64,000 bases of DNA from assembly GCF_002286965.1 (NCBI RefSeq), contig NZ_NSKD01000002.1, forward strand, positions 124,001 to 188,000, read 5' to 3'. The notes below the pieces were generated by a model. That model saw only the letters and a list, made by a program, of their open reading frames with translations, was not told the DNA's origin and searched no databases. Position numbers and translations under genes: made by a program. The DNA is from Halovibrio salipaludis. GTDB taxonomy: Bacteria > Pseudomonadota > Gammaproteobacteria > Pseudomonadales > Oleiphilaceae. Positions 40,779 to 50,414 of the stretch are shown piece by piece; position 1 is the stretch's first letter, and the number at the start of each line of letters is the position of its first letter.

Positions 40779-41648
40779 ATGGTGACGCAGTGGGTGAAGG
40801 ATCGCCTGAGAAGCCTCCTGCCTCCGGGCAGGACGACCTCCACGGAAATCCAGCGGGGCGGCGAGGTCTATCTGGTGGGGGCAGGACCCGGGGACCCGGA
40901 CCTGCTCACCATCAAGGCGCTGCGCCTGCTGCGTGAGGCGGATGTGGTGCTGCATGACCGGTTGGTCTCGGAGCCCATTATGGCCCTGATCAATGAAGGC
41001 GCGGAGGTCATCCATGTAGGGAAGGCGCGCTCCAATCACAGCGTCCCCCAGGACCGGATCAACGAGCTTCTGGTGGAATACGCACAGGCCGGAAAGCGGG
41101 TCGTGCGACTCAAGGGCGGGGATCCGTTCATATTCGGACGTGGCGGCGAGGAGATCGAACGTCTGGCGGAACACGGTGTGCCCTTCCAGGTGGTGCCTGG
41201 CATCACGGCGGCCCAGGGTTGCTCCGCTTATGCCGGGATACCGCTGACGCATCGTGATCACGCCCAGTCGGTGCGTTTCATTACCGGCCACCTGAAGAAT
41301 GACAGCACGGATCTGCCCTGGCAGGATTTCGTGCAGAACCGGCAGACACTGGTCTTCTACATGGGCCTCGTCGGGCTTCCGGTGATCACCCGCGAGTTGA
41401 TTGCCCATGGCATGCCGGCTGAAACGCCCTGCGCACTGGTGTCCAAGGGGACCACACCGGATCAGCAGGTTGTCAGCGCTACCCTGGAGTCCATTGTGGA
41501 GGCGGTTGATGCGGCCGGGGTGCGTGCCCCGACCATCATCATCGTGGGCGATGTAGTGAGTCTGAGAGGTCAGCTCGGCTGGCTGGAGCAGATGCCCGCC
41601 GAGCCGGAGGCGTTCAGCTCCGGTGACGGTGGGGAATCAGGTCCCTGA
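40779..41648 (+). CDS. cobA: Uroporphyrinogen-III C-methyltransferase (stand-alone)
   Basis: 289 residues. It methylates uroporphyrinogen III twice with SAM, giving precorrin-2 for siroheme and cobalamin. The first glycine-rich loop [15 protein letters not shown], then [17 protein letters not shown] and [20 protein letters not shown] define the family. The CysG N-terminal dehydrogenase/ferrochelatase domain is missing; only about 27 residues precede the core, so another enzyme must finish siroheme. It starts 5 bases after serS. Its last 35 bases overlap the convergent DAHP synthase gene. Confidence 0.93.
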   Translation: MVTQWVKDRLRSLLPPGRTTSTEIQRGGEVYLVGAGPGDPDLLTIKALRLLREADVVLHDRLVSEPIMALINEGAEVIHVGKARSNHSVPQDRINELLVEYAQAGKRVVRLKGGDPFIFGRGGEEIERLAEHGVPFQVVPGITAAQGCSAYAGIPLTHRDHAQSVRFITGHLKNDSTDLPWQDFVQNRQTLVFYMGLVGLPVITRELIAHGMPAETPCALVSKGTTPDQQVVSATLESIVEAVDAAGVRAPTIIIVGDVVSLRGQLGWLEQMPAEPEAFSSGDGGESGP

Positions 41649-42687
41649 GTTCGTCCCGCATCTGACGGATGGCCTTCTCGGTGGTTTCCCAGTCGATGCA
41701 GGCATCGGTTACGGAGACGCCGTATTCCATCTCGTCCATGGCGGCAAGCTTCTGTTTGCCCCAGTTGATGTTGCTTTCGACCATCAGCCCAATGATGGAC
41801 TGATTGCCTTCCTTGATCTGATGGGTCACATCCTGCATGACCAGTGGCTGCACCGCCGGATCCTTGTTGGAGTTGGCGTGGCTGCAGTCGACCATGATGG
41901 CATTACGCACATCCGCCGCTTCCAGCTCCTTCTCACAGAGGGCGACGTTCACGGAATCGTAGTTCGGGCTTCCGCCGCCACCGCGCAGCACCACGTGGCT
42001 GTAGGGATTGCCTTTGGTCCGCGTGATGGCCACCTGGCCATTCTGGTCGATGCCCAGAAAACTGTGCGGGTTGGCGGTGGAGTTCATGGCGTTGACTGCC
42101 ACATCCAGGCTGCCGTCCGTACCGTTCTTGAAGCCCACAGCCATGGACAGGCCGCTGCTCATTTCCCGGTGGGTCTGGGATTCGGTGGTGCGCGCACCGA
42201 TGGCGGACCAGGCAATGGTGTCCTGCAGGTACTGTGGCGCCGTTGGATCCAGGGCTTCCGTGGCCGTGGGCAGGCCGAGCTCGGCAATATCGAGCAGCAG
42301 CTTACGGCCGATGTAGAGGCCACGCTCGATATCGAAGCTGTCGTCCAGGTGCGGGTCATTGATCAGACCCTTCCAGCCGGTAGTGGTCCGCGGTTTCTCG
42401 AAATAGACCCGCATGACAAGAAAGAGGGTGTCGCTGACCTCGTCCGCCAGCGCCTTCAGGCGCCGGGCGTAGTCCAGAGCGGCATCAGGGTCATGGATCG
42501 AGCAGGGTCCCACAACCAGAAACAGGCGCGGGTCCTTGCCATCGAGGATATTGTTGATGGTCTGACGACCTTCCAGCACGGTCCGCCGCGCTGCATCGGT
42601 CAGTGGCAGCTGCTCCTTGAGCGCCGCCGGCGTGGTCAGTACCTGTTGTTCCTCAATGTTGACGTTCTCGATGTCGCTGCTTGCCAT
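41614..42687 (-). CDS. 3-deoxy-7-phosphoheptulonate synthase, class I (AroF/G type)
   Basis: 357 residues from ATG 42687 (AGAGGCAG upstream; an earlier in-frame ATG at 42708 has no ribosome site). It condenses PEP and erythrose-4-phosphate, the first step toward chorismate, upstream of AroC. Motifs: [12 protein letters not shown] with the metal Cys, [34 protein letters not shown], and [10 protein letters not shown]. Which amino acid inhibits it cannot be told reliably from the sequence. It overlaps the end of cobA tail to tail by 35 bases. Confidence 0.94.
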   Translation of the reverse strand: MASSDIENVNIEEQQVLTTPAALKEQLPLTDAARRTVLEGRQTINNILDGKDPRLFLVVGPCSIHDPDAALDYARRLKALADEVSDTLFLVMRVYFEKPRTTTGWKGLINDPHLDDSFDIERGLYIGRKLLLDIAELGLPTATEALDPTAPQYLQDTIAWSAIGARTTESQTHREMSSGLSMAVGFKNGTDGSLDVAVNAMNSTANPHSFLGIDQNGQVAITRTKGNPYSHVVLRGGGGSPNYDSVNVALCEKELEAADVRNAIMVDCSHANSNKDPAVQPLVMQDVTHQIKEGNQSIIGLMVESNINWGKQKLAAMDEMEYGVSVTDACIDWETTEKAIRQMRDELRDLIPHRHRS

Positions 42688-42806
42688 CACTGCCTCTTGT
42701 TCACCCATGCACGGAAACGGGCCGTTATAGTGCGTCAAATCCCGCGGTGATGCAATCCGGCGGCCCTCTGTGTACTGGTCGCCGTTCCTTGCCTGGTTTA
42801 AGGTGT

Positions 42807-44597
42807 ATGCCAGACACCCATGACCGTGCAGGGCAACGTGTGAGCCTGATTGAATCCATCATCACCGAGTTGCGGATACCGGATCTGCCGTATCCGGTGG
42901 GGCAGTCCGCGCCGGATGACAGTTCCCGCTGGCACAGTACTCTGTCGGAGGCCTGGCAGGCTGGCAGTGACGAACGGGTAGTCACCCACCTTCAGCGGAC
43001 TGATGCCGTCTGGAGCATGCGTCAGGTCAACGCCGCCTATCTGGCGGATCGGATCATGAACGTCTTTCTGCGCCGTTCAGGCCTTCATCCCTACCTGGTG
43101 CACCGTGCGGCGCGACTGCGTTTCTGGCTGGCACTGGACCTTGAGGCGCGTGGTGCTGAAGCAGTCTCCGAGCAGCGCCCGCTTCACCGGTGGCTGGACA
43201 GCCTTCAGGCATTGCGGGGATGGAGCCGGACCGGGGGGCGTTCCGATAGACCGGTGGAAAGCCATCTTGCGGCTATGGAACAGGCGGTGGGCGAGGCGTT
43301 CCGGACCGGCGGGGAAGAGCCACTTGAGGCCTGCGTCAGTGACTGGCTGGAACAGATCAGCCACCAGGCTGAACAGGCCGAGCGTGTGGCGCAACGGCTG
43401 TGGCAGACCGAGTCCGGCGCGGCCGGCCAGCGCGCCGCGGAGCAGGCAGTGCGGGCGGCGCTTTCGCGCACCTGCCGGGGGCGGCAGCTCCCCGCCAGCC
43501 TCTGGGCTTTCATTGAGGATGACTGGCGGGTACTGATGCGTCGGGCGGCTCTGGAACACGGCATTGATTCCGAGCCCTGGCGCCATGCCTTCCGCCTTCT
43601 GGAATGGCTGATCTGGGTTGGGGATGGGAATCTGTGTGGCCAGGACCGGAACCGGCTCTATCACGTCGGGGAACAACTCACTGACAAACTGGTGCAGGTG
43701 GTCACCCTGGTGGAGGGGCGTGATCCGGTTCCACAGCGCTTTGCACCGGTGGATGCGCTTCTTGCCAGGCGCCTGCGGGATGAAGCGGTGGAGCAGGAGG
43801 CCGCGAGCATACCGGAAGCGGATCCGCGCTGGCTTGAGAGACCCGATGAGGCTCAGGGGGATGAGGCCCGTAGCTGGGTGGGCAGCTGGTATCTGTACGA
43901 GGCGGATGGCCAACAGATCCGACAGTTTCTGACCGGTTTTCTGGAGGAAACCGGCGAGGTGCTCTGGACCAATGCCCGGGGCGCCAAGCTTGATATCGAG
44001 CCCTTCCGGTCGGTCAGGGAGCGATTTGAGGCCGGTGAGCTTACCCATCTGCCGGAAGCCTACCCCTTTGCCGGCGTACTCAGTGATACTCTGGACAGCC
44101 TCCAGCGAGTACTGGAGTCCCAGAGAAAGCAGCGCGAAGAGGCGCGGGACAAAGCACGGGAGGAAGCGGAGGCTTTGCGCCGGGCCCAGGAGCAGGCGTT
44201 TGAAGAAGAGCGCCAGCGGGAGCAGGAGCGCGAGGAACGGGAGGCCCGTGAGCGGGCGGAAGCGGAAAGGGAAGCCCGGGATGAGGCCGAGACACGGCGC
44301 ATCAATGACGAAGCGGAAATCCGGGAGAAGGTGTTGGCGGAAGTGGATCGTCTGGAGGCCGGAAGCTGGATCCAGCTTGGCAGCGGGGAGGAAGCGCTGC
44401 GGCTGAAGCTGGCGTTGCGTATCAGGGCTTCCGGAAAACTGGTGTTCGTGGACCGGTACGGTCTCAATCGCCGGGAGATCCTGCGCGAAGATCTGGCCAC
44501 CCGTGTACGGGATGGGGAAGCGCAGCTGCTCAGTGAAGGCGCTGAGTTTGCGGATACGCTTTCCCGCGTTGTGGGACGACTGCGGGTGGGGCGCTGA
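42807..44597 (+). CDS. DUF1631 family protein
   Basis: 596 residues from ATG 42807 (TTAAGG upstream); an in-frame GTG at 42840 is an alternative. The frame back to 42681 overlaps the divergent DAHP synthase start and is not used. The protein is mostly helical, with an Arg/Glu-rich coiled coil of about 75 residues (~430-505, many REEAR/REQE repeats) before a C-terminal domain starting LEAGSWIQLGSGEEALRLKLALRI that resembles PilZ-like beta folds of DUF1631 proteins. It overlaps the following PilZ gene by 3 bases. Function not established; a link to c-di-GMP signalling is inference from the neighbour. Confidence 0.75.
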   Translation: MPDTHDRAGQRVSLIESIITELRIPDLPYPVGQSAPDDSSRWHSTLSEAWQAGSDERVVTHLQRTDAVWSMRQVNAAYLADRIMNVFLRRSGLHPYLVHRAARLRFWLALDLEARGAEAVSEQRPLHRWLDSLQALRGWSRTGGRSDRPVESHLAAMEQAVGEAFRTGGEEPLEACVSDWLEQISHQAEQAERVAQRLWQTESGAAGQRAAEQAVRAALSRTCRGRQLPASLWAFIEDDWRVLMRRAALEHGIDSEPWRHAFRLLEWLIWVGDGNLCGQDRNRLYHVGEQLTDKLVQVVTLVEGRDPVPQRFAPVDALLARRLRDEAVEQEAASIPEADPRWLERPDEAQGDEARSWVGSWYLYEADGQQIRQFLTGFLEETGEVLWTNARGAKLDIEPFRSVRERFEAGELTHLPEAYPFAGVLSDTLDSLQRVLESQRKQREEARDKAREEAEALRRAQEQAFEEERQREQEREEREARERAEAEREARDEAETRRINDEAEIREKVLAEVDRLEAGSWIQLGSGEEALRLKLALRIRASGKLVFVDRYGLNRREILREDLATRVRDGEAQLLSEGAEFADTLSRVVGRLRVGR

Positions 44598-44965
44598 TGA
44601 CAGGAACCTGGAAGCCGGAAGACGGAGAACAGCGGGACGAGTACCGGATTGCCGGGCGTATTGTGGCGGATCTCCAGGTGGCGGACGGTGTGGGTGACGA
44701 ACCACCCCGCTGGCTGCGCTGCCGCACACGGGACATCTCCGCCAGTGGCCTCAGTGTTACCGCGGACGAGCCGGTTGTGGAAGGGGCTCTGCTGAATCTG
44801 AAGGTGACGGTGGATGACAGCGCCGTTCACTCGCTGCTGACCGAGGTACGTTCGTGCCGGGAGTGGGCGGATGGCTTCTGGCGGGTTGGTCTTGCGGTGC
44901 TGGATACGGGTGACGACAGCCTTCCTGCCTGGAAGGAGACTGTCGCCATCCTGCTGGAGGCCTGA
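44597..44965 (+). CDS. PilZ domain protein
   Basis: 122 residues. REDEYRI-like start RDEYRIAGR with the basic residues of the RxxxR c-di-GMP motif, then DISASGLSV (DxSxxG motif), so it could bind c-di-GMP, unlike the pilZ at 8.7 kb. It has a TGATG overlap with the DUF1631 gene and ends 5 bases before convergent fabI. Confidence 0.85.
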   Translation: MTGTWKPEDGEQRDEYRIAGRIVADLQVADGVGDEPPRWLRCRTRDISASGLSVTADEPVVEGALLNLKVTVDDSAVHSLLTEVRSCREWADGFWRVGLAVLDTGDDSLPAWKETVAILLEA

Positions 44966-44970
44966 GCCCT

Positions 44971-45759
44971 TCAGTCCTCTATCGGGTTCATGCCCATGTT
45001 GCGGAATCCGGCATCCACATAGATGACCTCGCCCGTTATACCGCTTGCCATATCGGAGGTCAGGAAGGCCGCCGTGTTGCCAACCTCCTTTGTGGTGACA
45101 TTGCGCTGGAGGGGCGTGCGCTTTTCATTCTCCGCGAGCATGCGGCGGAAACTCTTGATGCCTGAGGCCGCGAGGGTCTTGATGGGGCCGGCTGAAACGG
45201 CATTCACGCGGATGCCTTCCGGACCCATGGAGGCGGCCAGGTAGCGGACGCTGGCTTCCAGGCTGGCCTTGGCCAGACCCATGACATTGTAGTTGGGCAG
45301 AACCAGCTGCGAGCCCACGTACGTCATGGTCAGGATGGAGCCGTTCCGCCCCTGCATCAGAGGCCGTGCTTCGCGGGCCAGCGCCGTCAGGCTGTAGGAG
45401 CTGATGTCATGGGCCATCTTGAAGCCTTCACGGCTGGTTACATCGGTGAAGTCGCCGTCAAGCTCTTCGCCGGGAGCGAAGCCCACCGAGTGCACCAGGA
45501 TGTCGAGGCCACCCCAGTGTTCGTTGAGGGACTCGAACAGTTCCGCGATCTGCTGATCGTCGGAGACATCGCAGGGGAACACCATGTTGCTGTTCCAGCT
45601 CTCGGCAAAGCCTTCCACCCGGGATTTGAGCTTTTCGTTCTGATAGGTGAGCGCAAGCTTGGCACCCTGTTCATGCAGTGCCTGGGCAATGCCAGTGGCG
45701 ATTGAGTGTTTGCTGGCGACGCCGACGACCAGCGCTTTCTTTCCGTCCAGTATTCCCAT
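44971..45759 (-). CDS. fabI: Enoyl-[acyl-carrier-protein] reductase (NADH)
   Basis: 262 residues from ATG 45759; the longer open frame upstream is inside mltD. It reduces enoyl-ACP, the last step of each fatty acid elongation cycle, and is the target of triclosan-type inhibitors. [21 protein letters not shown] is the NAD-binding start; the Tyr/Lys pair is in YNVMGLAK. It follows mltD by 7 bases on the same strand. Confidence 0.97.
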   Translation of the reverse strand: MGILDGKKALVVGVASKHSIATGIAQALHEQGAKLALTYQNEKLKSRVEGFAESWNSNMVFPCDVSDDQQIAELFESLNEHWGGLDILVHSVGFAPGEELDGDFTDVTSREGFKMAHDISSYSLTALAREARPLMQGRNGSILTMTYVGSQLVLPNYNVMGLAKASLEASVRYLAASMGPEGIRVNAVSAGPIKTLAASGIKSFRRMLAENEKRTPLQRNVTTKEVGNTAAFLTSDMASGITGEVIYVDAGFRNMGMNPIED

Positions 45760-45766
45760 GCTGACC

Positions 45767-47386
45767 TCAGTGTGTGTTGCGTATGTCCACGTACAGCTTA
45801 AGCCGCTGTCCGGGCTGAAGATAGTCCTGTGTATTGATGTTGTTCCACTGGGCGATCTGGGAGACGCCCACGTTGAAGCGGTTCGCGATGTGGCGGAGGG
45901 AGTCGCCGGAGCGCACCGTATAGCCCACGCGCCGGACCATTTCACGGCGTTCGCTCCGGGGCTGCTGCTTGTCTGTCCAGATGGCGAGCGTATCCCCGGG
46001 CCGCAGGGTGTCGCCGGGCGCCAGATTGTTCCAGCTGGCCAGTTTGCTGACGGCGACATCATGCGCACTGGCGATATCCCATAGCGTGTCTCCGGCGTTG
46101 ACACGGTAGTCAATGCGGTTCTGCCCCTTGTTGCCGGAGGCGGCCTGGCGTGCTGCCCTGCGGTTGGATTCGCTCAGGGTATAGGCATTGCTGGCGTTGC
46201 CGGCAGATGGGATCAGCAGGCGCTCGCCCTTGCGGATGGTGTGGCCCCGGATGTCGTTGTGCTGGCGGATCACATCGGGGGTCGTATTGAAGGAACGTGC
46301 AATGCTGATCAGGGTATCGCCACTCTGGATGGTGTAATTGCGCCAGCTCACCCGCTGGTCCTCGGGCAGGGTGGTCAGCGCTTCCCGGAACCTGTCCGCT
46401 GAATCGGCGGGTACAAGCAGTCGGTGCGGGCCGTCCGGAGCCGTCGCCCAGCGGTTGAAGCCGGGATTGAGCCGATAGATCTCGTTCACTCCGACTCCGG
46501 CCATGCTGGCAGCCTGTGCCAGATCCAGCTGGCCGCCGATATCCACCACCTCGAAGTAGGGATCATCCGGAATGGGTTCAAGCTGGATACCGTGGGCTTC
46601 CGGGTCCGCCACGATACGGGCCAGGGCTATAAGCTTGGGCACGTAATGACGGGTTTCTCTCGGTAGATGGAGGTTCCAGTAGTCCGTGGGTCTTCCCTGG
46701 CGCTCGTTGCGTCGTATGGCACGCAGTACCCGGCCGGCACCGGCATTGTAGGAGGCGAGGGCGAGTTCGTAATCGCCGTCGAATCGCCCCGATAGCCGCT
46801 CCAGGTAGCTCAGAGCGCCCTGGGTGGCGCTGATGATGTCACGGCGCCCGTCATACCACCAGTTCTGCTCCATGCCGAAAGCGCGGCCCGTGGCTGGAAT
46901 GAACTGCCAGATTCCGGATGCCCGGCCATGGGAATAGGCGAACGGATCATAGGCGCTTTCGACCAGCGGCAGGAGTGCCAGTTCGCCGGGCATGTCCCGC
47001 TTCTCGATCTCGCGGATGATGTAGGGCAGGTATCGGCGGGCCCTTTCCGCAGTCCGGTCCATGTAGGACTGGTTACGGCTGTACCAGGCGAGCTGGTCGC
47101 GCACGCGCTCGTCGTTGACATCAAGATCAAGCTTGAAGCTGTCCCGCAACCGGTGCCAGACCGTGTCATAGCCGTCATCCGTTTCGTCGGGCCCATCCTC
47201 GGCTTTTCTCTGGTGCTCGGGGCGCAGCGCTCCATCGTTGCGCACGTCGGCATCCATCCGCGCGGCCCGGGTAATGGGCGGTGGATTGCTCTCAGTACTG
47301 GCCCCCTGGGGCTGGAGACTTTCGCAGCCTGACAGCAGTGGCAGGCTGATGGCTGAAAGCAGGCATAGGAGCGGAACGTAATGCAT
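45767..47386 (-). CDS. mltD: Membrane-bound lytic murein transglycosylase D
   Basis: 539 residues. It is a lipoprotein (LLSGC, lipid on Cys21) that cleaves the glycan strands of peptidoglycan. The lysozyme-like domain has catalytic Glu143 in [12 protein letters not shown] and [10 protein letters not shown]. Three C-terminal LysM repeats each start YxxxSGD/AGDTL (~345, ~415, ~490). E. coli MltD has two, so this has one extra. Its promoter is at 47443-47471. Confidence 0.95.
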   Translation of the reverse strand: MHYVPLLCLLSAISLPLLSGCESLQPQGASTESNPPPITRAARMDADVRNDGALRPEHQRKAEDGPDETDDGYDTVWHRLRDSFKLDLDVNDERVRDQLAWYSRNQSYMDRTAERARRYLPYIIREIEKRDMPGELALLPLVESAYDPFAYSHGRASGIWQFIPATGRAFGMEQNWWYDGRRDIISATQGALSYLERLSGRFDGDYELALASYNAGAGRVLRAIRRNERQGRPTDYWNLHLPRETRHYVPKLIALARIVADPEAHGIQLEPIPDDPYFEVVDIGGQLDLAQAASMAGVGVNEIYRLNPGFNRWATAPDGPHRLLVPADSADRFREALTTLPEDQRVSWRNYTIQSGDTLISIARSFNTTPDVIRQHNDIRGHTIRKGERLLIPSAGNASNAYTLSESNRRAARQAASGNKGQNRIDYRVNAGDTLWDIASAHDVAVSKLASWNNLAPGDTLRPGDTLAIWTDKQQPRSERREMVRRVGYTVRSGDSLRHIANRFNVGVSQIAQWNNINTQDYLQPGQRLKLYVDIRNTH

Positions 47387-47442
47387 AGGGACAGCCGGTT
47401 GGTTGAAGCCTGTGACAAACCCGGTTCACACAGCGTATCGGG

Positions 47443-47471
47443 ATTCTAGGAAGGGCCCTGAGTACCGTCAA
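47443..47471 (-). promoter_or_regulatory. mltD-fabI promoter
   Basis: Reading leftward: TTGACG (47466-47471), 17-base spacer, TAGAAT (47443-47448). Five of six matches in both hexamers; about 50 bases of leader to the mltD ATG. One of the best sigma-70 promoters in the window. Confidence 0.65.
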
Positions 47472-47515
47472 TTAAACCGGGTAAGTTTTAATGTGGGTTC
47501 TGTTAAAAGCGGTTT

Positions 47516-48307
47516 TCAGCCGCGGAAACCGTCCTTCCACTCCCGGATGATGCCGAAGATGCGGTCCCCGTCGAGCCCGTGCTCGCCGGCCCTGGTTTCC
47601 GCCGAACTTACCACGGCCGGGTCATCCCAGCGCAGGAAGGGGTTAAGGCGGCGTTCCTGCCCGAGGGTGGTGGGGACCGAGGGCTGGCCGGCTTCACGCA
47701 ACCGTTCAACCTTGGTCTGGTATTCCGCAAGCTCTGTGTCGTCCGGTGTGACGGCGCGCGCAAAGGCGACATTGGCGCGGGTGTATTCGTGGCCGCAGCA
47801 CACCAGAGTGTTGTCCGGCCATTCGCGGAGTTTTACCAGGGAAGCGCGCATCTGTGCGGGGTTGCCCTCGAACAGCCGACCACATCCGCAGGCGAACAGG
47901 GCATCACCACAGAGGGTTATGGGTTGGCTGAGCCCCGGGCTGTCGCTGTTGAAGGCAATGTGATCACGCGTGTGTCCGGGTACGGCCAGGATCTGGAATG
48001 ACAGCGCCCGCCAGCCCAGGGTGTCACCTTCACGCAGGGGGTTGGTGATGCCGCCAAAGGGTGAATCCGCAGGGCCGTGCACGGGCACGCCGCTGTCGCC
48101 GATCAGCTTGCCCACCCCCTGGGTGTGGTCCGGGTGGTGATGGGTCAGGAGAACCGCCTCAAGCGTCAGGCTGTTGCGCTCGAGGAAATCCAGGGCAGGG
48201 GCTGCTTCGCCGGGATCCACAATCAGCGCGGCTTTGCTTTCTGTATCATGGATGCACCAGATGTAGTTGTCGCTGAGTGCGGGGATGGCATCGACCTGAT
48301 AGCTCAT
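47516..48307 (-). CDS. gloB: Hydroxyacylglutathione hydrolase (glyoxalase II)
   Basis: 263 residues from ATG 48307; upstream frame is inside the opposite-strand methyltransferase. It hydrolyses S-lactoylglutathione in methylglyoxal detoxification. The metallo-beta-lactamase motif THHHPDHTQG, PVHGPADSPF, VPGHTRDHI, GDALFACGCGR and CGHEYT are as expected. The neighbours are methyltransferase, rnhA and dnaQ, the order known from Pseudomonas and E. coli. Confidence 0.97.
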   Translation of the reverse strand: MSYQVDAIPALSDNYIWCIHDTESKAALIVDPGEAAPALDFLERNSLTLEAVLLTHHHPDHTQGVGKLIGDSGVPVHGPADSPFGGITNPLREGDTLGWRALSFQILAVPGHTRDHIAFNSDSPGLSQPITLCGDALFACGCGRLFEGNPAQMRASLVKLREWPDNTLVCCGHEYTRANVAFARAVTPDDTELAEYQTKVERLREAGQPSVPTTLGQERRLNPFLRWDDPAVVSSAETRAGEHGLDGDRIFGIIREWKDGFRG

Positions 48308-48335
48308 AGCGGACTCCGTTACTGGATTCACCCCC

Positions 48336-48363
48336 ATTATAGGAAAACCAGAGCCTGTGACGA
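48336..48363 (-). promoter_or_regulatory. Candidate gloB promoter
   Basis: Perfect TATAAT (48336-48341, read leftward) with TCGTCA (48358-48363) 16 bases before it, about 25 bases from the gloB ATG. Confidence 0.45.
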
Positions 48364-48371
48364 GAGCGCAC

Positions 48372-48400
48372 TTGCCAGCTGTGGCGCAGGGCTCGACAAT
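48372..48400 (+). promoter_or_regulatory. Candidate promoter of the methyltransferase-rnhA-dnaQ operon
   Basis: TTGCCA (48372-48377), 17-base spacer, GACAAT (48395-48400), then AGGGGGAA as ribosome site before ATG 48426. Confidence 0.4.
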
Positions 48401-48425
48401 TGCGCTGCGGACAGGGGGAATCAGT

Positions 48426-49214
48426 ATGAACGCAGAGGCATTCGCACACTGGCTCGGAACCGGGCTGGGTTCGGCTCTGCTGAACCAGGAACAGGCCTGT
48501 GTGGCGACGGCCATGACCCGTGTCTTCGGTACACGCCATCTTGAGGTTGGTCTGGATTCGGCACTGGCAGTCACACCACGCCTGCCGGAGGGGCAGCAGC
48601 CACAGGTGCTGCCCAAAGTGAACTCTGATACGGATCGCGGGCCGGTCATCGCCAGGCCCGAGGAGTTGCCCTTCCATGATGACTGGATGGACTCGGTGGT
48701 ACTGCACCACACGCTGGATCTGGCCGAGGACCCACGTCAGGCCCTGAGGGAAGCGGTGAGGGTAGTGCGCTCCGGTGGTCAGGTCATCGTCATCGGGTTC
48801 AACCCGGTTGGGCTCTGGGGTCTGCGCCGATTGTTCGGCCTTCGGCGTGAGGCGCCCTGGAACAGCCGCTTCCTACTGGCACGGCGTGTTCAGGACTGGG
48901 CGCAGGTGCTCGGGTGCTGTGTGGCACCGGCACGCTACGGGTTCTTCCGCCCGCCGGTCGGTGGCCGCCGCCTGCAGACGCGGCTGGCCTTTCTCGAACC
49001 TTTCTATGAACGGGGGATTCAGGTGCCTTTCGGGGGATTCTATTGTGTTGTAGCGGAAAAACGGGATGCGGCGGGGATTCCGCTGCGGCCGGTGATGCCC
49101 GAACCCGGGGTGGCATCCATGCCGGTTGCAAATCGTAACGTGTCACCTGGGATGGGACGGGCCAGACTGAGGGTGGTGAAAACCCGCCCCGGTGACAGCG
49201 GAGAGCTTTCATGA
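48426..49214 (+). CDS. SAM-dependent methyltransferase (YafS-like)
   Basis: 262 residues from ATG 48426 (GGGGGAATCAG upstream). A class I methyltransferase-like core with [51 protein letters not shown] (as ~110-155). The first SAM loop (GxGxG) is degenerate in the visible sequence. The genes gloB, this one, rnhA, dnaQ correspond to gloB-yafS-rnhA-dnaQ of E. coli. The substrate is unknown. The stop overlaps rnhA by 4 bases. Confidence 0.85.
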   Translation: MNAEAFAHWLGTGLGSALLNQEQACVATAMTRVFGTRHLEVGLDSALAVTPRLPEGQQPQVLPKVNSDTDRGPVIARPEELPFHDDWMDSVVLHHTLDLAEDPRQALREAVRVVRSGGQVIVIGFNPVGLWGLRRLFGLRREAPWNSRFLLARRVQDWAQVLGCCVAPARYGFFRPPVGGRRLQTRLAFLEPFYERGIQVPFGGFYCVVAEKRDAAGIPLRPVMPEPGVASMPVANRNVSPGMGRARLRVVKTRPGDSGELS

Positions 49215-49657
49215 GCCAGGTGACGCTGTACACGGATGGCGCGTGCAAGGGCAATCCGGGGCCGGGCGGATGGGGTGTGGTGCTGCGTTACGGTGACCAC
49301 GAGAAACACCTCTGGGGTGGCGAGCCGGGCACCACTAACAACCGCATGGAGCTGCGGGCCGCGATCGAGGGGTTGGCAGCGCTCAGGCGCCAGTGCGACG
49401 TGGACATCTACACGGACTCGCAGTACGTGCGCAACGGCATCAACCAGTGGATGGCCAACTGGAAGCGTAATGGCTGGAAAACATCGGCACGCAAGCCGGT
49501 CAAGAACGCGGAACTGTGGCAGAGGCTGGATGAACTGGTTCAGTCACACCGGATCCAGTGGCACTGGGTACGTGGGCACAGCGGTAACGATGGCAACGAA
49601 CAGGCCGACGCCCTGGCAAACAGGGGAGCGGCGGAAGTGATGGAAGGCAGGGGCTGA
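49211..49657 (+). CDS. rnhA: Ribonuclease HI
   Basis: 148 residues. It degrades RNA in RNA-DNA hybrids. The acidic catalytic residues Asp9, Glu47 and Asp69 are visible ([31 protein letters not shown]), and the last Asp in [12 protein letters not shown] overlaps the methyltransferase stop. Confidence 0.98.
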   Translation: MSQVTLYTDGACKGNPGPGGWGVVLRYGDHEKHLWGGEPGTTNNRMELRAAIEGLAALRRQCDVDIYTDSQYVRNGINQWMANWKRNGWKTSARKPVKNAELWQRLDELVQSHRIQWHWVRGHSGNDGNEQADALANRGAAEVMEGRG

Positions 49658-49660
49658 AGC

Positions 49661-50368
49661 ATGCGTCAGATTGTGCTGGATACTGAGACCACGGGGCTGG
49701 AACCCGAGCAGGGTCATCGGATCATTGAGATCGGCTGCGTGGAAGTTGCCGATCGTGAGCTGACCGGCCGTCACTACCATGTGTACATCAACCCGGAACG
49801 GGAGGTGGAGGACAGCGCCATCGAGGTCCACGGGATCACCAATGAGTTCCTGGCCGACAAACCGACATTCCGGGAGATTGCGGATGAGTTCCTGGAGTTC
49901 ATCCGTGGCGCCGAGCTGATCATCCATAACGCGCCCTTTGACGTGGGTTTCATGGACCATGAGTTCGGGATGCTTGACGGGGGCTACCCGCGCACTACTG
50001 ATGTGTGCGGCATCCGGGACTCGCTGGTGATGGCGCGCAGCAAGCACCCGGGGCAGAAGAATAACCTGGATGTGCTGTGCCGTCGCTACGGTATCGACAA
50101 CAGTAACCGGGAACTGCACGGGGCACTGCTGGATGCTGAGATACTGGCCCTGGTCTATCTGGCGATGACCGGCGGTCAGACAGCTCTGTCCCTGGGAGAG
50201 GCTGAAGACGGACAGGATGCCGGTACGGAAATCCGGCGGCTGGATCCCGGGCGATCCCCGCTGGCTGTCCCCGAGGCGGATGAAGAGGAACTGAATGCGC
50301 ATCGGGCCTTCCTCGATGGCATGGCAGCCAAGACCAATGTGCTCTGGGACGAGCAGGGTATTTCTTGA
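49661..50368 (+). CDS. dnaQ: DNA polymerase III epsilon subunit
   Basis: 235 residues. The 3'-5' proofreading exonuclease of the replicase. Asp7 and Glu9 in VLDTETTGLEP (Exo I), NAPFDVGFMDHEF (Exo II), and HGALLDAEILA (Exo III). The C-terminal region has the Q/E-rich linker and polymerase-binding tail. It is 3 bases after rnhA. Confidence 0.97.
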   Translation: MRQIVLDTETTGLEPEQGHRIIEIGCVEVADRELTGRHYHVYINPEREVEDSAIEVHGITNEFLADKPTFREIADEFLEFIRGAELIIHNAPFDVGFMDHEFGMLDGGYPRTTDVCGIRDSLVMARSKHPGQKNNLDVLCRRYGIDNSNRELHGALLDAEILALVYLAMTGGQTALSLGEAEDGQDAGTEIRRLDPGRSPLAVPEADEEELNAHRAFLDGMAAKTNVLWDEQGIS

Positions 50369-50414
50369 GAAAACTGAAAAACCTGCTACAGGTTATTGAA
50401 TATCTGACTCTATA

